From positions 124,001 to 188,000 of the forward strand of contig NZ_LYBM01000001.1 in the NCBI RefSeq assembly GCF_001707825.1: 64,000 bases of DNA, given 5' to 3'. The notes under the pieces are model-generated. The model made no database searches, was not told the DNA's origin, and saw only the letters and a list, made by a program, of their open reading frames with translations. Of this stretch, positions 26,476 to 35,333 are shown one piece after another (position 1 is the first letter of the stretch; every line of letters begins with the position of its first letter). The stretch is from Veronia pacifica (GTDB taxonomy: Bacteria; Pseudomonadota; Gammaproteobacteria; Enterobacterales; Vibrionaceae). The position numbers were made by a program, and so were the translations under genes.

Positions 26476-27168
26476 CTAATGCCAGTTGCTGGCCACTGGC
26501 ATTCTGTTAATAGCTTTCGCTACTTTTTTCATGCTGGTGACGGTTTTAATCAAAGGATGCGAGATAGTCTTTCTGCCAGTGTTATTAAAGTGCAGTGTCC
26601 TCATCCCTGCATTAATGCCTGCTTTTATGCCAGACAAGGTGTCATCAATAAATAAACAATGCTCTTTTGGCGTCGCCATATTCATTGCCGCATATCGAAG
26701 AACATCCGGTGCGGGCTTCCAGTTATTGGTTTCGTAGGCACTAAACAACCGCCCCTCAAAATAAGGGAGCAGGTCTGTCACTTCAAGACTGGCATACATC
26801 CTATCAATCGGACCATTTGAGGCAACGCATACATCTAAACCTATCTGATAGAGGTGGTCGAGGAGTTCAGTGACTCCCTCCATCGGCTTGAGATGTTTAC
26901 TGAACAGTTTGTCACATTCTTTTCGGTAACGGAGCTCTAGTTTATCAATCGGAAAACTGACGTTTTTACGCTCACAAGTCTGAAGTAAAACATCAGTTAT
27001 CTTTCCTCCCTGAAAGTGCTCTACACACTCGTCAAGCGAGAGCGTTTCACCAAAATGTGCAAACGTGTTGACCAGAGCCTGTTGTGAGAGAATTTCACTA
27101 TCCACAAGCGTTCCCTCGCAATCAAATATGATGCAGGAAATAGCTGTATCAAAATCAAAATTTTCCAT
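26476..27168 (-). CDS. HAD-family phosphatase, YieH-like
   Basis: 230-residue haloacid dehalogenase superfamily hydrolase with a helical cap, beta-phosphoglucomutase/6-phosphogluconate phosphatase branch, similar to E. coli YieH. Motif I is IIFDCEGTLVDSE (about 13-25), motif II VCVASNG, motif III KPAPD and motif IV CLFIDDTLSGIKAG. Motif I is unusual: the second Asp of DxDxT is Glu (DCEGT). That residue is the usual general acid/base, so activity may be slower or altered. Divergent from the FAH-family gene. Confidence 0.85.
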   Translation of the reverse strand: MENFDFDTAISCIIFDCEGTLVDSEILSQQALVNTFAHFGETLSLDECVEHFQGGKITDVLLQTCERKNVSFPIDKLELRYRKECDKLFSKHLKPMEGVTELLDHLYQIGLDVCVASNGPIDRMYASLEVTDLLPYFEGRLFSAYETNNWKPAPDVLRYAAMNMATPKEHCLFIDDTLSGIKAGINAGMRTLHFNNTGRKTISHPLIKTVTSMKKVAKAINRMPVASNWH

Positions 27169-27342
27169 GCTTATGCTCCGGTCAAATATTCCTCTTATTC
27201 ATATTTGTTGCCATTATGGCTTTGAACAAGTGACCCGCCTCTAATTTGCCAACGCCGTCCTGTTCGCCACTTGAGAGGAATGCCAAAGTCGGCGTAGGAT
27301 CTAAGTTAAATGGAATTTGTATGTGAATTAAGGGAAAAAATG

Positions 27343-28005
27343 ACGTATCAACATCAATACAAGCATAAAGGTAATGTGAATTTACCTGTCGGAAAAGTGG
27401 TTTGCATCGGCCGTAATTACGCAGATCATGCTTTAGAGCTGGATAATCCTGTACCTGATGAGCCCGTTCTGTTTATCAAACCTGCGACTGCTGTTGTCAG
27501 TGCCTCGGAAGACCTCATTTTACCTACCCGTTTCACCCCCATTCACTATGAGGCTGAGCTGTCAGTTCTGATTGGTGAGACCTTGTGTTGCGCGAGTGAG
27601 GAACAAGCACGAAGTGCAATTGCAGGCATCGGGGTGGGATTAGATCTGACCCGCCGTGAAATACAGAGTGAATTGAAGAATAAGCAGTTGCCGTGGGAAC
27701 TATCCAAAGCCTTTGATGGGAGTTGTGCGCTGAGTCCTTTCCTGGAAAGTGACGGTATCGACCTTGCACACTGTCGTTACGGTCTTGATATCAATGGGGC
27801 TGAAAGGCAACAGGGAAACACTGAAATGATGCTGACACCAGTGATGGCTCTTATTTGCCACATCAGCCAGTTCTTTACGCTGCAACCGGGTGATGTCGTA
27901 CTCACCGGAACGCCAAAAGGTGTTGGTGTACTGAACGATGGCGATACACTGACCCTGAGGTTTGCGGATGAACCTCTTGCACAGTGTCAGTGTATTTCAG
28001 ACTAA
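27343..28005 (+). CDS. Fumarylacetoacetate hydrolase family protein (YcgM-like)
   Basis: 220-residue FAH-fold enzyme resembling E. coli YcgM, a family active on oxaloacetate, acylpyruvates or related 2-oxo acids. Blocks seen are KVVCIGRNYADHALEL, PVLFIKPATAVV, the metal-site stretch HYEAELSVLIGE and FTLQPGDVVLTGTPKGVG. The frame is open to an ATG at 27310, but ATG 27343 has an AAGGGA ribosome site and gives the YcgM N terminus. The exact substrate is not clear. Confidence 0.88.
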   Translation, partial: TYQHQYKHKGNVNLPVGKVVCIGRNYADHALELDNPVPDEPVLFIKPATAVVSASEDLILPTRFTPIHYEAELSVLIGETLCCASEEQARSAIAGIGVGLDLTRREIQSELKNKQLPWELSKAFDGSCALSPFLESDGIDLAHCRYGLDINGAERQQGNTEMMLTPVMALICHISQFFTLQPGDVVLTGTPKGVGVLNDGDTLTLRFADEPLAQCQCISD

Positions 28006-28039
28006 GCATCGTAGAGGGTGTTTAGCGCGTTGCTTTAAC

Positions 28040-28612
28040 TCAGTGCGGGAAAAGGAACGGGAACAGTTGTTGCTTTTCCTTCGCTGAAAGGTTGCACACC
28101 CTCTCGACATTAATATCGGGAATATCCTCAGGATCACCACCGTAATGCTTCAGTGCCTTCTCGATACTGGCTTCTCGAATCAGGTGAAAGACTGGGAATG
28201 GTGAACGGTTGGTCAGGTTGCTGTCACAGTCTTGGTCTGCATCCGCAAAGCAATAATCTGGATGAAAGCTGGCCACTTGATAAATACCACGCCAACCAAA
28301 TTGATCAACCAGCATATCAGCCACATCAAGAAACTGATTATATTGGTCAAAGTCCTGAAAATGGTTTGGTGTGACAATCAGTGTTGTTTCCAAAACCTCA
28401 GGATCATTCTCGTCCAGTGCCTTCAACTCATCACAGATAACCTGCATAACAGACTCATCATCGTCGGCTTCACAAACCCGAATACGAATTTGCTGTTTTC
28501 TTTGTGGCTTTGCCGCAAAAGGGCAAAGGTTTAAGCCAATAACGACCTGATTGAGCCAATTTTCCGTTGCCTCTTCAACGTCCTTAACGGTATGTGAGCT
28601 TACTGATGACAT
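28040..28612 (-). CDS. DUF1415 family protein
   Basis: 190-residue conserved protein of unknown function. Recognisable family features are NWLNQVVIGLNLCPFAA near residue 20, TTLIVTPN in the middle, and FHPDYCFAD...NRSPFPVFHLIREASIEKAL. It is soluble with no signal peptide. Convergent with the FAH-family gene, 34 bp apart. Confidence 0.85.
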   Translation of the reverse strand: MSSVSSHTVKDVEEATENWLNQVVIGLNLCPFAAKPQRKQQIRIRVCEADDDESVMQVICDELKALDENDPEVLETTLIVTPNHFQDFDQYNQFLDVADMLVDQFGWRGIYQVASFHPDYCFADADQDCDSNLTNRSPFPVFHLIREASIEKALKHYGGDPEDIPDINVERVCNLSAKEKQQLFPFLFPH

Positions 28613-28806
28613 CTTTTACCCCTGATTTTTTGGTCGGCTTATCTTAATGAAAAATCTATGGAGTGAAAGATGTTTCTTTTTTCGATAGATAAATTGCAGG
28701 GGGGAGATTTCATTTATATAGAATGAGTGCCTCTACCATTGGCAGATTCTATGACGTTATCAAGAGAATCGTCAGCAGCAATGAGCATCAGAAGTGACTG
28801 ACAGGA

Positions 28807-28819
28807 TTTACAGTGTGAA
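28807..28819. other. Degenerate parS2-like site
   Basis: TTTACAGTGTGAA differs from the parS2 core at one fixed position. It lies in the 278-bp gap between the DUF1415 gene and creA, about 24 kb from oriII. It could be a weak ParB2 site or chance. Confidence 0.4.
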
Positions 28820-28821
28820 TC

Positions 28822-28850
28822 CCAGCAGTCGGCATTTTACCGACTGCTGG
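28822..28850. repeat. Long inverted repeat after creA
   Basis: CCAGCAGTCGG/CCGACTGCTGG perfect 11-bp stem with a 7-base loop. It lies 40 bp past the creA stop codon. There is no good T tract on either strand, so termination is uncertain. Confidence 0.5.
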
Positions 28851-28890
28851 TTATGACGAAAGCACGTTTCGATGTGCAATAGCAGAGTGT

Positions 28891-29364
28891 TTATTTTTTA
28901 TCTACGACTGGCGGTGTAACGTAAGCTGCAGTGCCCCAAAGTGGCACGGTAGACAAGCTGTGTTTAAAGCTACCAGATGTTTCTTTTGTTGAATAAGACA
29001 GATACATCAGCGTCTGGTTTTCAGGATCATAAATACGGCGTACTTTCATCGATTTAAAGAAAATACTCTTAGATTTTTTAAATACCACTTCGCCAGATTT
29101 ATCTTTATCAATTTCTGCAATCATTTGTGGCGTTATTTCGCCAGTCTGACGACATGAAATAGAGCTGTCACTGGGATCGGCAAGACTCAAATCTGCTTCG
29201 ACAGACGCGATGTGACAGGTTACGCCTGTGACAATCGGGTCAACGAGGTTGTTAACTTTTATATCTTTCAGAGTAAACATGCCTAGCGAGACGTCACCGA
29301 CCTCACTGTTATCACACCCACTCAATAACGTGATAAGTCCCAGAGTAAACAGCGTCTTTTTCAT
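28891..29364 (-). CDS. creA: CreA family lipoprotein
   Basis: 157-residue CreA-family protein. It has a lipoprotein signal (MKKTLFTLGLITLLSGC, lipobox LSGC) and the conserved body with DPIVTGVTCHIASVEA...SISCRQTGEI...GEVVFKKSKSIFFKSMKVRRIYD...YLSYSTK. The frame extends to 29457, but ATG 29364 with an AAGGA ribosome site begins the signal peptide. The role is unknown despite the old name catabolite regulation protein A. E. coli CreA has a plain signal peptide, so the lipobox is a local variation. Confidence 0.88.
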   Translation of the reverse strand: MKKTLFTLGLITLLSGCDNSEVGDVSLGMFTLKDIKVNNLVDPIVTGVTCHIASVEADLSLADPSDSSISCRQTGEITPQMIAEIDKDKSGEVVFKKSKSIFFKSMKVRRIYDPENQTLMYLSYSTKETSGSFKHSLSTVPLWGTAAYVTPPVVDKK

Positions 29365-29689
29365 AATTATTCCTTGTTTTTTTATCACCCTTAAAGGTGG
29401 GAGTATATCAAAGATATTGTGATCACAGAGTGATATACCAAGGTAAATCATTGCCATATCTAAGACTTTATCACTTTCTAAATTAAATCGTCACAGATAT
29501 CCAGCGTTGAAAATTTCTACAGTGTGTAACAGTGACATGTGAGTAAATATTGAAGAGACAACATAGAAAGTTGGTAGGTATGCAAAAAGCCGCCAATAAA
29601 CGTCGTTCACGTTAAAGTGAATAGAGATCTCAGTAAATTTAAATCACGAGCGATATAATCTTCCAAGATTTAATTCGATGAGGATAATA
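29365..29689. other. Divergent gap creA/doxX
   Basis: About 325 bp. Contains TGTGATCACA (29418-29427) and a TTCAC-N6-GTGAA dyad (29606-29621) close to doxX, possible operators. No gene recognised. Confidence 0.4.
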
Positions 29690-30082
29690 ATGAAAAGGTA
29701 TTTGTACAATAGTGGCCGATGTTTGCTGGCACTTTACTTCTTATTGCCCGGGATCATGAAGTTTGCTGCCTGGGAACAACATATTAACCTGATGCAAGAT
29801 CATGGAATGCCATTCGCCCCTGTTCTGTTGCCACTTGCTGCAATAATTCAAATTGGCGCAGCATTGCTTATCATTTTCGATCGTTTCACTGCCATTATGG
29901 CGCTGGTATTGGCGGTGATGGTGGTTCTGATTAACATCAGCTTGCATGACTTCTGGAATTATACTGGATTGATACAAGCACACGAGACTCAGAACTTTGT
30001 CAAAAATCTTGGCATTCTTGCCGGGCTGTTAGTTCTGGCTGCCATGAACTGGGAGATGATGCCTTCTAGACAGGCGAAATAA
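29690..30082 (+). CDS. DoxX family membrane protein
   Basis: 130-residue inner-membrane protein with four hydrophobic helices and the DoxX-type opening GRCLLALYFLLPGIMKFAAWEQ. Members are linked to quinone or thiosulfate redox processes and respiratory stress, but this one has no assigned role. ATG 29690 is preferred over 29678 because GAGGATAATA precedes it. Confidence 0.82.
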   Translation: MKRYLYNSGRCLLALYFLLPGIMKFAAWEQHINLMQDHGMPFAPVLLPLAAIIQIGAALLIIFDRFTAIMALVLAVMVVLINISLHDFWNYTGLIQAHETQNFVKNLGILAGLLVLAAMNWEMMPSRQAK

Positions 30083-30145
30083 GACTGGGCAGGTGAAATA
30101 AGACTGGCGGTGGAGGATTCCAGCTTTTTGCGCTTCATTAAATAT

Positions 30146-30188
30146 AAAAACGGCCAGTGACATGCTCTAACTTGTCACAGGCGTTTTT
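30146..30188. terminator. Bidirectional terminator between doxX and L36B gene
   Basis: Imperfect inverted repeat: outer AAAAACG/CGTTTTT and inner GTGACA/TGTCAC with a 10-base loop, giving T-rich flanks on both strands between convergent genes. Confidence 0.65.
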
Positions 30189-30233
30189 ATAAAAGTGTGA
30201 AGCATAAATATGTAGAACCTGATGCGATAGGAT

Positions 30234-30377
30234 TTACTTTTTCTTCTTCACTTTCCCTTGAACCGCTTTGAAGCGTGGGTTTGACTTGCATATAACGTAA
30301 ATACGACCTCTGCGTTTTACTATTTGACAATCTTTACTGCGTTTTTTTGCGCTTTTCAATGAACTAAGAACTTGCAT
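30234..30377 (-). CDS. rpmJ2: Ribosomal protein L36 type B (bL36B, YkgO)
   Basis: 47-residue protein too short for most gene callers. It begins [14 protein letters not shown] and contains [20 protein letters not shown], the sequence of the zinc-independent L36 paralogue YkgO, which lacks the full set of zinc-binding Cys. It replaces the zinc-binding L36 when zinc is scarce. Its start overlaps the L31B stop (TAATG), so the two are coupled and under the same Zur box. Confidence 0.92.
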   Translation of the reverse strand: MQVLSSLKSAKKRSKDCQIVKRRGRIYVICKSNPRFKAVQGKVKKKK

Positions 30378-30637
30378 TATTTACCTGCCTTTAAACCTGC
30401 ATTTCCGAAACGTTTAGCAAATCGTGCCACTCGACCGTCCTGTCGGGCAACTCTCTGTGTACCTGTGTAGAAGGGGTGTGAAAATGAAGACACATCCAGC
30501 GTCACGTAAGGGTACGTCTCGCCGTCTATCTCGACAGTCCTTGACGTCTCAATGGTAGAACCTACCACTATATATTTGTCTGCCCCTGTATCGTGAAAGG
30601 CCACTTTTCTATATTTTGGATGAATCCCTTGCTTCAT
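30377..30637 (-). CDS. rpmE2: Ribosomal protein L31 type B (bL31B, YkgM)
   Basis: 86-residue L31 paralogue without the CxxC zinc motifs of the primary L31. Typical blocks are [28 protein letters not shown] and [10 protein letters not shown]. It is made under zinc starvation to free zinc from ribosomes. It has a very strong AGGAGG ribosome site and a Zur-type box upstream, and is first in the L31B-L36B operon. Confidence 0.95.
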   Translation of the reverse strand: MKQGIHPKYRKVAFHDTGADKYIVVGSTIETSRTVEIDGETYPYVTLDVSSFSHPFYTGTQRVARQDGRVARFAKRFGNAGLKAGK

Positions 30638-30667
30638 GTGTTCCTCCTAGCATGGGCTGCGTTAATT

Positions 30668-30685
30668 GTAATGTTATAACATAAC
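30668..30685 (-). promoter_or_regulatory. Zur box upstream of L31B/L36B
   Basis: GTAATGTTATAACATAAC contains the perfect palindrome ATGTTATAACAT that is the core of gamma-proteobacterial Zur sites. It is 31 bp from the rpmE2 start codon, suited to repression when zinc is plentiful. Confidence 0.85.
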
Positions 30686-30952
30686 CGGGCACGTACTTTA
30701 AAACAAATGAGATTTGTTATCAATAAGTGTGCGCATTTATCTTTGGATCAGAGCAGAGTGGCGAATGAAAGTTTTGGTCAATCGGTATAAGTTTGTGTGA
30801 TACCTACTATGCGAAAAACGTTTTAGTATTGAAAGGTTAGGGTAAAGTTCTGATATAAATGATCTTTAACGTTTTTATGGGGGAGGCGTTACGTTTATAA
30901 GGGGTAAGTGAAAAGGAAGACTTCGATGAAAGCCCTCCTCTTCGTACTATGC

Positions 30953-31936
30953 TCAGCTACCCGAGCGGTGTTGCTTGTGGAAGATATTACTCGCGACCAA
31001 ACTGCCAACACAGACGAATGCGAGTGCGAAGATAGTCATTAAATCAGGCTGCTCGTTTAACAGAAGAACAGCCAGCAATGTCGCAACCACAGGGGTAGCA
31101 CTCCCGAAAGCTGCACTCTGTTCTGCTCCCAGCTGTTTTACTGCATACAAATAGGTAAAAGAAGAAACAACCCCCGCTCCAACACCCTGCAATAATGTAT
31201 GCGTAATAACGTCTTGCCAAGGCCACAGTGATAGGGGTGTCTCTACAAGTGCACTTGATAGCCATCCCATACTTATAGAAACGCAAAGTCCCAAACAGGA
31301 AAAAATAGCCAATAAACCCGAACATGCGAGTGCGTTAAGGTTGGCGACTCTGGCACAGATGGTAAAGACTGCCCACATGAAACTGCCAGCCAGAAATAGA
31401 AGATGTCCCTTTAGCTGAGCCAAATCATAGGTGGACGATATTTCACCGACATTCATGCTTGTGGTCAGAAAAAGTACGGTGCCAACAGAGATTGCTATCA
31501 GGCCGATAATTCGGTGTGAACTGAGAGGCTGATTGAAAAGGCACACCGCGATTGCTGTGACAAATAATGGGAGTGTACCCGGAATGAGCGCGCTGCCATG
31601 TGAGACAGGAGCATATTGCATGGCTGTGCTGGCAACCAATAAGTATGGTAGGCCACTGCCTATAAACATACCGACCAAATACTTCATAGGGATTGCTCTG
31701 ATCTCATTGCGCGCGCGAAGAGCAAATGGAGTCAGTAAAATTGCCGGCACGATAAACCGCATTAGAGCGAGATCAGCGGGTGCCAGTTCTGAATTAGCAC
31801 CGCCCTTGAGTGACAAGAAAAACCCCGCCCAAATCAAAAGTGTTGCCAGCATGGCAAAATAGCCTTTGATATTTGCTGACAACGCTATGTTCTTGTGAGA
31901 GCCAGCATGTTGCATCAGATTCTGAATTGATGACAT
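30953..31936 (-). CDS. EamA-family (DMT) membrane transporter
   Basis: About 327-residue transporter with ten hydrophobic segments and two EamA halves (AMLATLLIWAGFFLSLKGG, PVVATLLAVLLLNEQPD). Possible exporter of amino acids or metabolites, judging from the adjacent divergent Lrp-type regulator. The frame is open to 31984. Starts at 31948 or 31936 are possible and the latter is used, without a decisive ribosome site. Confidence 0.83.
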   Translation of the reverse strand: MSSIQNLMQHAGSHKNIALSANIKGYFAMLATLLIWAGFFLSLKGGANSELAPADLALMRFIVPAILLTPFALRARNEIRAIPMKYLVGMFIGSGLPYLLVASTAMQYAPVSHGSALIPGTLPLFVTAIAVCLFNQPLSSHRIIGLIAISVGTVLFLTTSMNVGEISSTYDLAQLKGHLLFLAGSFMWAVFTICARVANLNALACSGLLAIFSCLGLCVSISMGWLSSALVETPLSLWPWQDVITHTLLQGVGAGVVSSFTYLYAVKQLGAEQSAAFGSATPVVATLLAVLLLNEQPDLMTIFALAFVCVGSLVASNIFHKQHRSGS

Positions 31937-32083
31937 GATTGAATCCATGTAAATGACGATTGAATGGTAGCCATTATCAAGCAAATGCTTTAGCGTAAGG
32001 TGGCAATATTGACGGTAATATTTTTTATCGCGCTGCTTTCAGCTAATATTTTGCTAATTCTTAATTTATTCAGGCGTGACCAT

Positions 32084-32539
32084 ATGGATCGTATCGATAG
32101 ACAGCTTTTGGCTCTAATGCAAAAAGACGCAAGACTGACAACGGCCGAGCTTGCAGACATGGTGGGGCTGTCACCCTCACCATGTGCCAGAAGGATAAAG
32201 CGCTTGGAAAAAGAGAACATCATTGATGGCTACCACGCAGCTCTCTCACGCGAAAAAGTCGGCATCGCGATGACGATGTTTGTTGAAGTGAGTCTTAATA
32301 ACCACCAGGTCACATCAGTGGATGATTTCGAGCAGGCCATCAGCGATATGCCTGAGGTGGTCAGTTGCCATGTTGTCTCGGGGACCTACGACTACTTGTT
32401 AGAGGTCGTTTCTAAGGATTTGCTGGGCTATGAACAATTCACTCGTAAACTTCAGTGCCTTCAGACAGTGAAAGATATTCACACTCAGCTTGCGATACGT
32501 AAGGTGAAAGACCGTGGTGTGTTACCCATTTATTCCTGA
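32084..32539 (+). CDS. Lrp/AsnC family regulator
   Basis: About 151-residue feast/famine regulator. It starts MDRIDRQLLALMQKDARLTTAELADMVGLSPSPCARRIKRLE (helix-turn-helix) and has a C-terminal RAM ligand-binding domain (about 65-145, VVSCHVVSGTYDYLLEVV). The longer frame from 32000 adds a hydrophobic stretch foreign to the family, so ATG 32084 is chosen. It is divergent from the EamA transporter and probably controls it in response to an amino acid. Confidence 0.88.
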   Translation: MDRIDRQLLALMQKDARLTTAELADMVGLSPSPCARRIKRLEKENIIDGYHAALSREKVGIAMTMFVEVSLNNHQVTSVDDFEQAISDMPEVVSCHVVSGTYDYLLEVVSKDLLGYEQFTRKLQCLQTVKDIHTQLAIRKVKDRGVLPIYS

Positions 32540-32877
32540 GTCAGAAACCTCAAATAAGCCGAATTTTAATATAGTGAAACGGCAAATGGTTACTGCTCAA
32601 TGAGTGAAAGCTGGTGGCAAAAATCAGATATCCATTGCCATTTATATAAAGGAACAGGTATTGCCAAGATAGCGAGCAATATATTTCCTATCCATTAATT
32701 TACTTCACTATTTTCAGCAATATAGCTTTCGAGCTTCCTCTAATATCAACGACTAAGTACTGTACTTGGTAAATCAGATAAGTGCTAATAATACTCGTCA
32801 ATACATAAAAGCGAATATTGATAATGAGTGACATACATAAAGTCTATATGGCCTGTTGATAGATAATGGAGTAGAAA
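32540..32877. other. Gene-free stretch before the SMR pseudogene
   Basis: About 340 bp of AT-rich sequence. No open frame, repeat or RNA recognised. Confidence 0.5.
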
Positions 32878-33209
32878 ATGGCGTGGTTATATTTGGCAAT
32901 TGCTGGCTTGTTTGAGATTGTCTGGGCGGTAAGCATGAAGTATTCAGAGGGTTTTACCAAACTCTGGCCGTCAGTCATCATGGTGTCTGGTATGTGGATA
33001 TCGTTTGGTTTTCTGGCCCTTGCAATGAAAACGCTGCCTGTTGGGAGCGCCTATGCAGTCTGGACGGGTATAGGTGCTGTCGCGTCATGATCGCCGGGAT
33101 AATTTTGTTCGGTGATAAATTAGACTGGGTGCGCATTGGCTGTATTGGTTTAATTGTCATGGGTGTTGTGGGTTTAAAACTGTTGGGTGGTGATTCTCAA
33201 CAAGTGTAA
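32878..33209 (+). pseudogene. SugE/Gdx-type SMR transporter gene, frameshifted
   Basis: The first frame encodes [26 protein letters not shown]...[18 protein letters not shown] and then hits TGA at 33088. The neighbouring frame continues as [35 protein letters not shown] to 33209. Together they make a complete four-helix small multidrug resistance protein of the SugE (Gdx, guanidinium exporter) branch, and adding one base near 33085-33090 restores the family length. The gene is therefore broken by a single-base loss, or the break is a sequencing error. Confidence 0.85.
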
Positions 33210-33421
33210 GCAGATAAAAGAACAGTCCTGTCTGGTGCATAATGGGCTGTTCGATATATTTTGGCGGCAGCTGCGTTGATGTGTTCATTGGGGCAACGTT
33301 CTCCAGAGTCACATATGTGTTTGATGATGTGATTTTAAGCTGCCAAACCTCCAATAAAAAAATACAGTCTTTGGCTAAACGGTATTAATCAAACGGTATT
33401 AAATGCAATTTTTGGTTTGCT

Positions 33422-33976
33422 ATGCATAAAAATATATTGGTTATCGGTGGTACAGGAATGTTGAGTGATGCCTCTTACGAGCTTGCCCAGCAAAGTGATG
33501 TTTTCACATCCGTGGCTCGAACAAAGGAGTCATTGAATCGGTTTAATCAAAGACTGGTGAATGTAAATACCGAGCATCACACCCTCAGTTTAAATTGGGA
33601 CGATAAAGAGAGTTTTATCAGCACTCTGCGCCAGCATATTAATGTAATTGGTGTGCCTGATATGGTTGTTACGTGGCTTCATCGCAGTGCGTTTATTGGT
33701 GAACTGTCCCGTTTATTCGTTCAAACAGAAAGAGAAGTCATAATTTATCAGGTGCTCGGAAGTAGTGTCACGAATCCTGGCAAGGCAAATGATATCGCCG
33801 ATACTGTAGCTGACGGCATAAATTATCATCAGATCGTACTGGGCTTTACTGTTGAGTCTGGTCAGTCGAGATGGCTAAGAAACGAAGAGATCTCGGCTGG
33901 AGTGATAGCAGCTATCAAGCGCAATCAGCAGACATACATAGTGGGGCAATTGGAGCCCTGGTCATTGCGCCCTTAA
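33422..33976 (+). CDS. SDR-like Rossmann-fold protein
   Basis: 184-residue protein with an N-terminal nucleotide-binding motif (ILVIGGTGMLSDASYEL), so an NAD(P)-binding short-chain dehydrogenase relative. The usual catalytic YxxxK is not evident and the protein is short for the family (about 250), so it may be non-catalytic or belong to a divergent branch. Stand-alone gene with no informative neighbours. Confidence 0.65.
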   Translation: MHKNILVIGGTGMLSDASYELAQQSDVFTSVARTKESLNRFNQRLVNVNTEHHTLSLNWDDKESFISTLRQHINVIGVPDMVVTWLHRSAFIGELSRLFVQTEREVIIYQVLGSSVTNPGKANDIADTVADGINYHQIVLGFTVESGQSRWLRNEEISAGVIAAIKRNQQTYIVGQLEPWSLRP

Positions 33977-34065
33977 TCTCTGACGAACTTTAATTCGTGA
34001 ACCTCTCCTGAGTACGTATAGCCAAATATTGAGACGAGGAAAGGCCCTTTTTAGATTTTTGTCTT

Positions 34066-34087
34066 GCCTCTAAATAGCATTAGAGGC
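34066..34087. terminator. Hairpin between convergent genes
   Basis: GCCTCTAA/TTAGAGGC 8-bp stem with 6-base loop and a short T run on the plus strand. Probable weak terminator for the SDR-like gene. Confidence 0.45.
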
Positions 34088-34181
34088 TTTCATAACCCAT
34101 GGTCACAACAAAATCTGATAGCTATTTATTTTTGAAACTTAGCCAAGCTTTTCATTAGCCGGATAAACCTCGTTTTGCCCT

Positions 34182-35333
34182 TTATGGTGCCAGTGCTTGT
34201 TTCAGGTCATCAATTAAATCATCTGCATCCTCGATACCCACCGACAGACGAAGGGTTTCAAAGTAAATACCCATAGCTTCGCGCTCTTTTTGAGGCACTG
34301 AGCCGTGAGACATGCTGGCGGTATGGTTGACCATGCTCTCAACACCGCCGAGTGATTCTGCGAGTACAAAAAGTTCAAGCCGGCCAATAAATCGCCTCAC
34401 TGTCTCTTTGTTGCCTCTCAGACGAATCGTGACCACAGCACCTCCTGTTCGCATTTGCTTGTTGCACAACACATGCTGCGGATGGGAGGGAAGACCGGGG
34501 TAATGAACTTCCAATATTTCACTGTGCGCTGAGAGAAATTCAGCAATCTTAAGGGCATTGGCACATTGACGTTCCATTCTTACATCCAGTGTCTTCAGTC
34601 CTCGTAGCGCGAGATAGGCATCAAATGGGGAGGCGGTGGCACCGACAGTTGTTTTTAGCTTGTCGAGTGAGGTTGCCAGATCGTCACGTGCGGTGATAAG
34701 CGCGCCGCCTATCAAATCTGAATGACCACCGATATATTTGCTGGTTGAGAGCATGACAATATCTGCGCCATGAGAGAGAGGGCGCTGGTTCCATGCCGTT
34801 GAGAAAGTATTGTCGACACAGGTCAGCAGGTTGTTTTCTTGGGCGAGGTTGCAAATGGCTGTCATGTCGACCAACTCAAGCAGTGGATTAGTCGGCGTTT
34901 CAATCCAGATCATCGCGGTGTTGCTTTGTATGGCAGATGTGACTGCCTGTATGTTGTTAAGATCGACATAAGTGAAAGATAGCCCTGACGTGCGGGTACG
35001 CAGGTCTTCGAATAGACGATACGTACCGCCATAAACACTCGACATGACAATAAGGTGCGCGTCTCTTGGAAGAAGCTCCAGTGCGAGCGACGTTGCTGCC
35101 ATCCCTGACGCAGTTGCTGTCGCATAAATGCCTCCCTCCAGCGCTGCAAGGGCGGATTCGTAAGCCTTACGTGTCGGGTTGCCACATCGGGAGTAACTGA
35201 ATTCACCGCCTTCGCCAAGGTTGGGTTGAACAAAGGAGCTTGCAGTAACTATGGGTGGAAAAATGGCATTGTGGCCTTTGTCCTTCAGATCACCGCCATG
35301 GATCGCAATGGTTGCTATTTTTCTTGTCGTCAT
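34182..35333 (-). CDS. Cys/Met-metabolism PLP lyase (cystathionine gamma-lyase-like)
   Basis: 383-residue fold-type I PLP enzyme. The PLP lysine is Lys199 in STSKYIGGHSD. Other marks are YSRCGNPTRKAYESALAALEGG, WIETPTNPLLELVD and the substrate-specificity region SLGGVESMVNHTASMSHGSV. The family includes cystathionine gamma-synthase, cystathionine gamma-/beta-lyase and methionine gamma-lyase. The sequence favours a lyase (trans-sulfuration or methionine/cysteine degradation), but the precise reaction cannot be fixed. Confidence 0.85.
   Translation of the reverse strand: MTTRKIATIAIHGGDLKDKGHNAIFPPIVTASSFVQPNLGEGGEFSYSRCGNPTRKAYESALAALEGGIYATATASGMAATSLALELLPRDAHLIVMSSVYGGTYRLFEDLRTRTSGLSFTYVDLNNIQAVTSAIQSNTAMIWIETPTNPLLELVDMTAICNLAQENNLLTCVDNTFSTAWNQRPLSHGADIVMLSTSKYIGGHSDLIGGALITARDDLATSLDKLKTTVGATASPFDAYLALRGLKTLDVRMERQCANALKIAEFLSAHSEILEVHYPGLPSHPQHVLCNKQMRTGGAVVTIRLRGNKETVRRFIGRLELFVLAESLGGVESMVNHTASMSHGSVPQKEREAMGIYFETLRLSVGIEDADDLIDDLKQALAP

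Noticed and set aside
29418-29427. CRP-type site TGTGATCACA before creA
   Set aside because: The two half sites abut with no 6-bp spacer, so it does not fit CRP.
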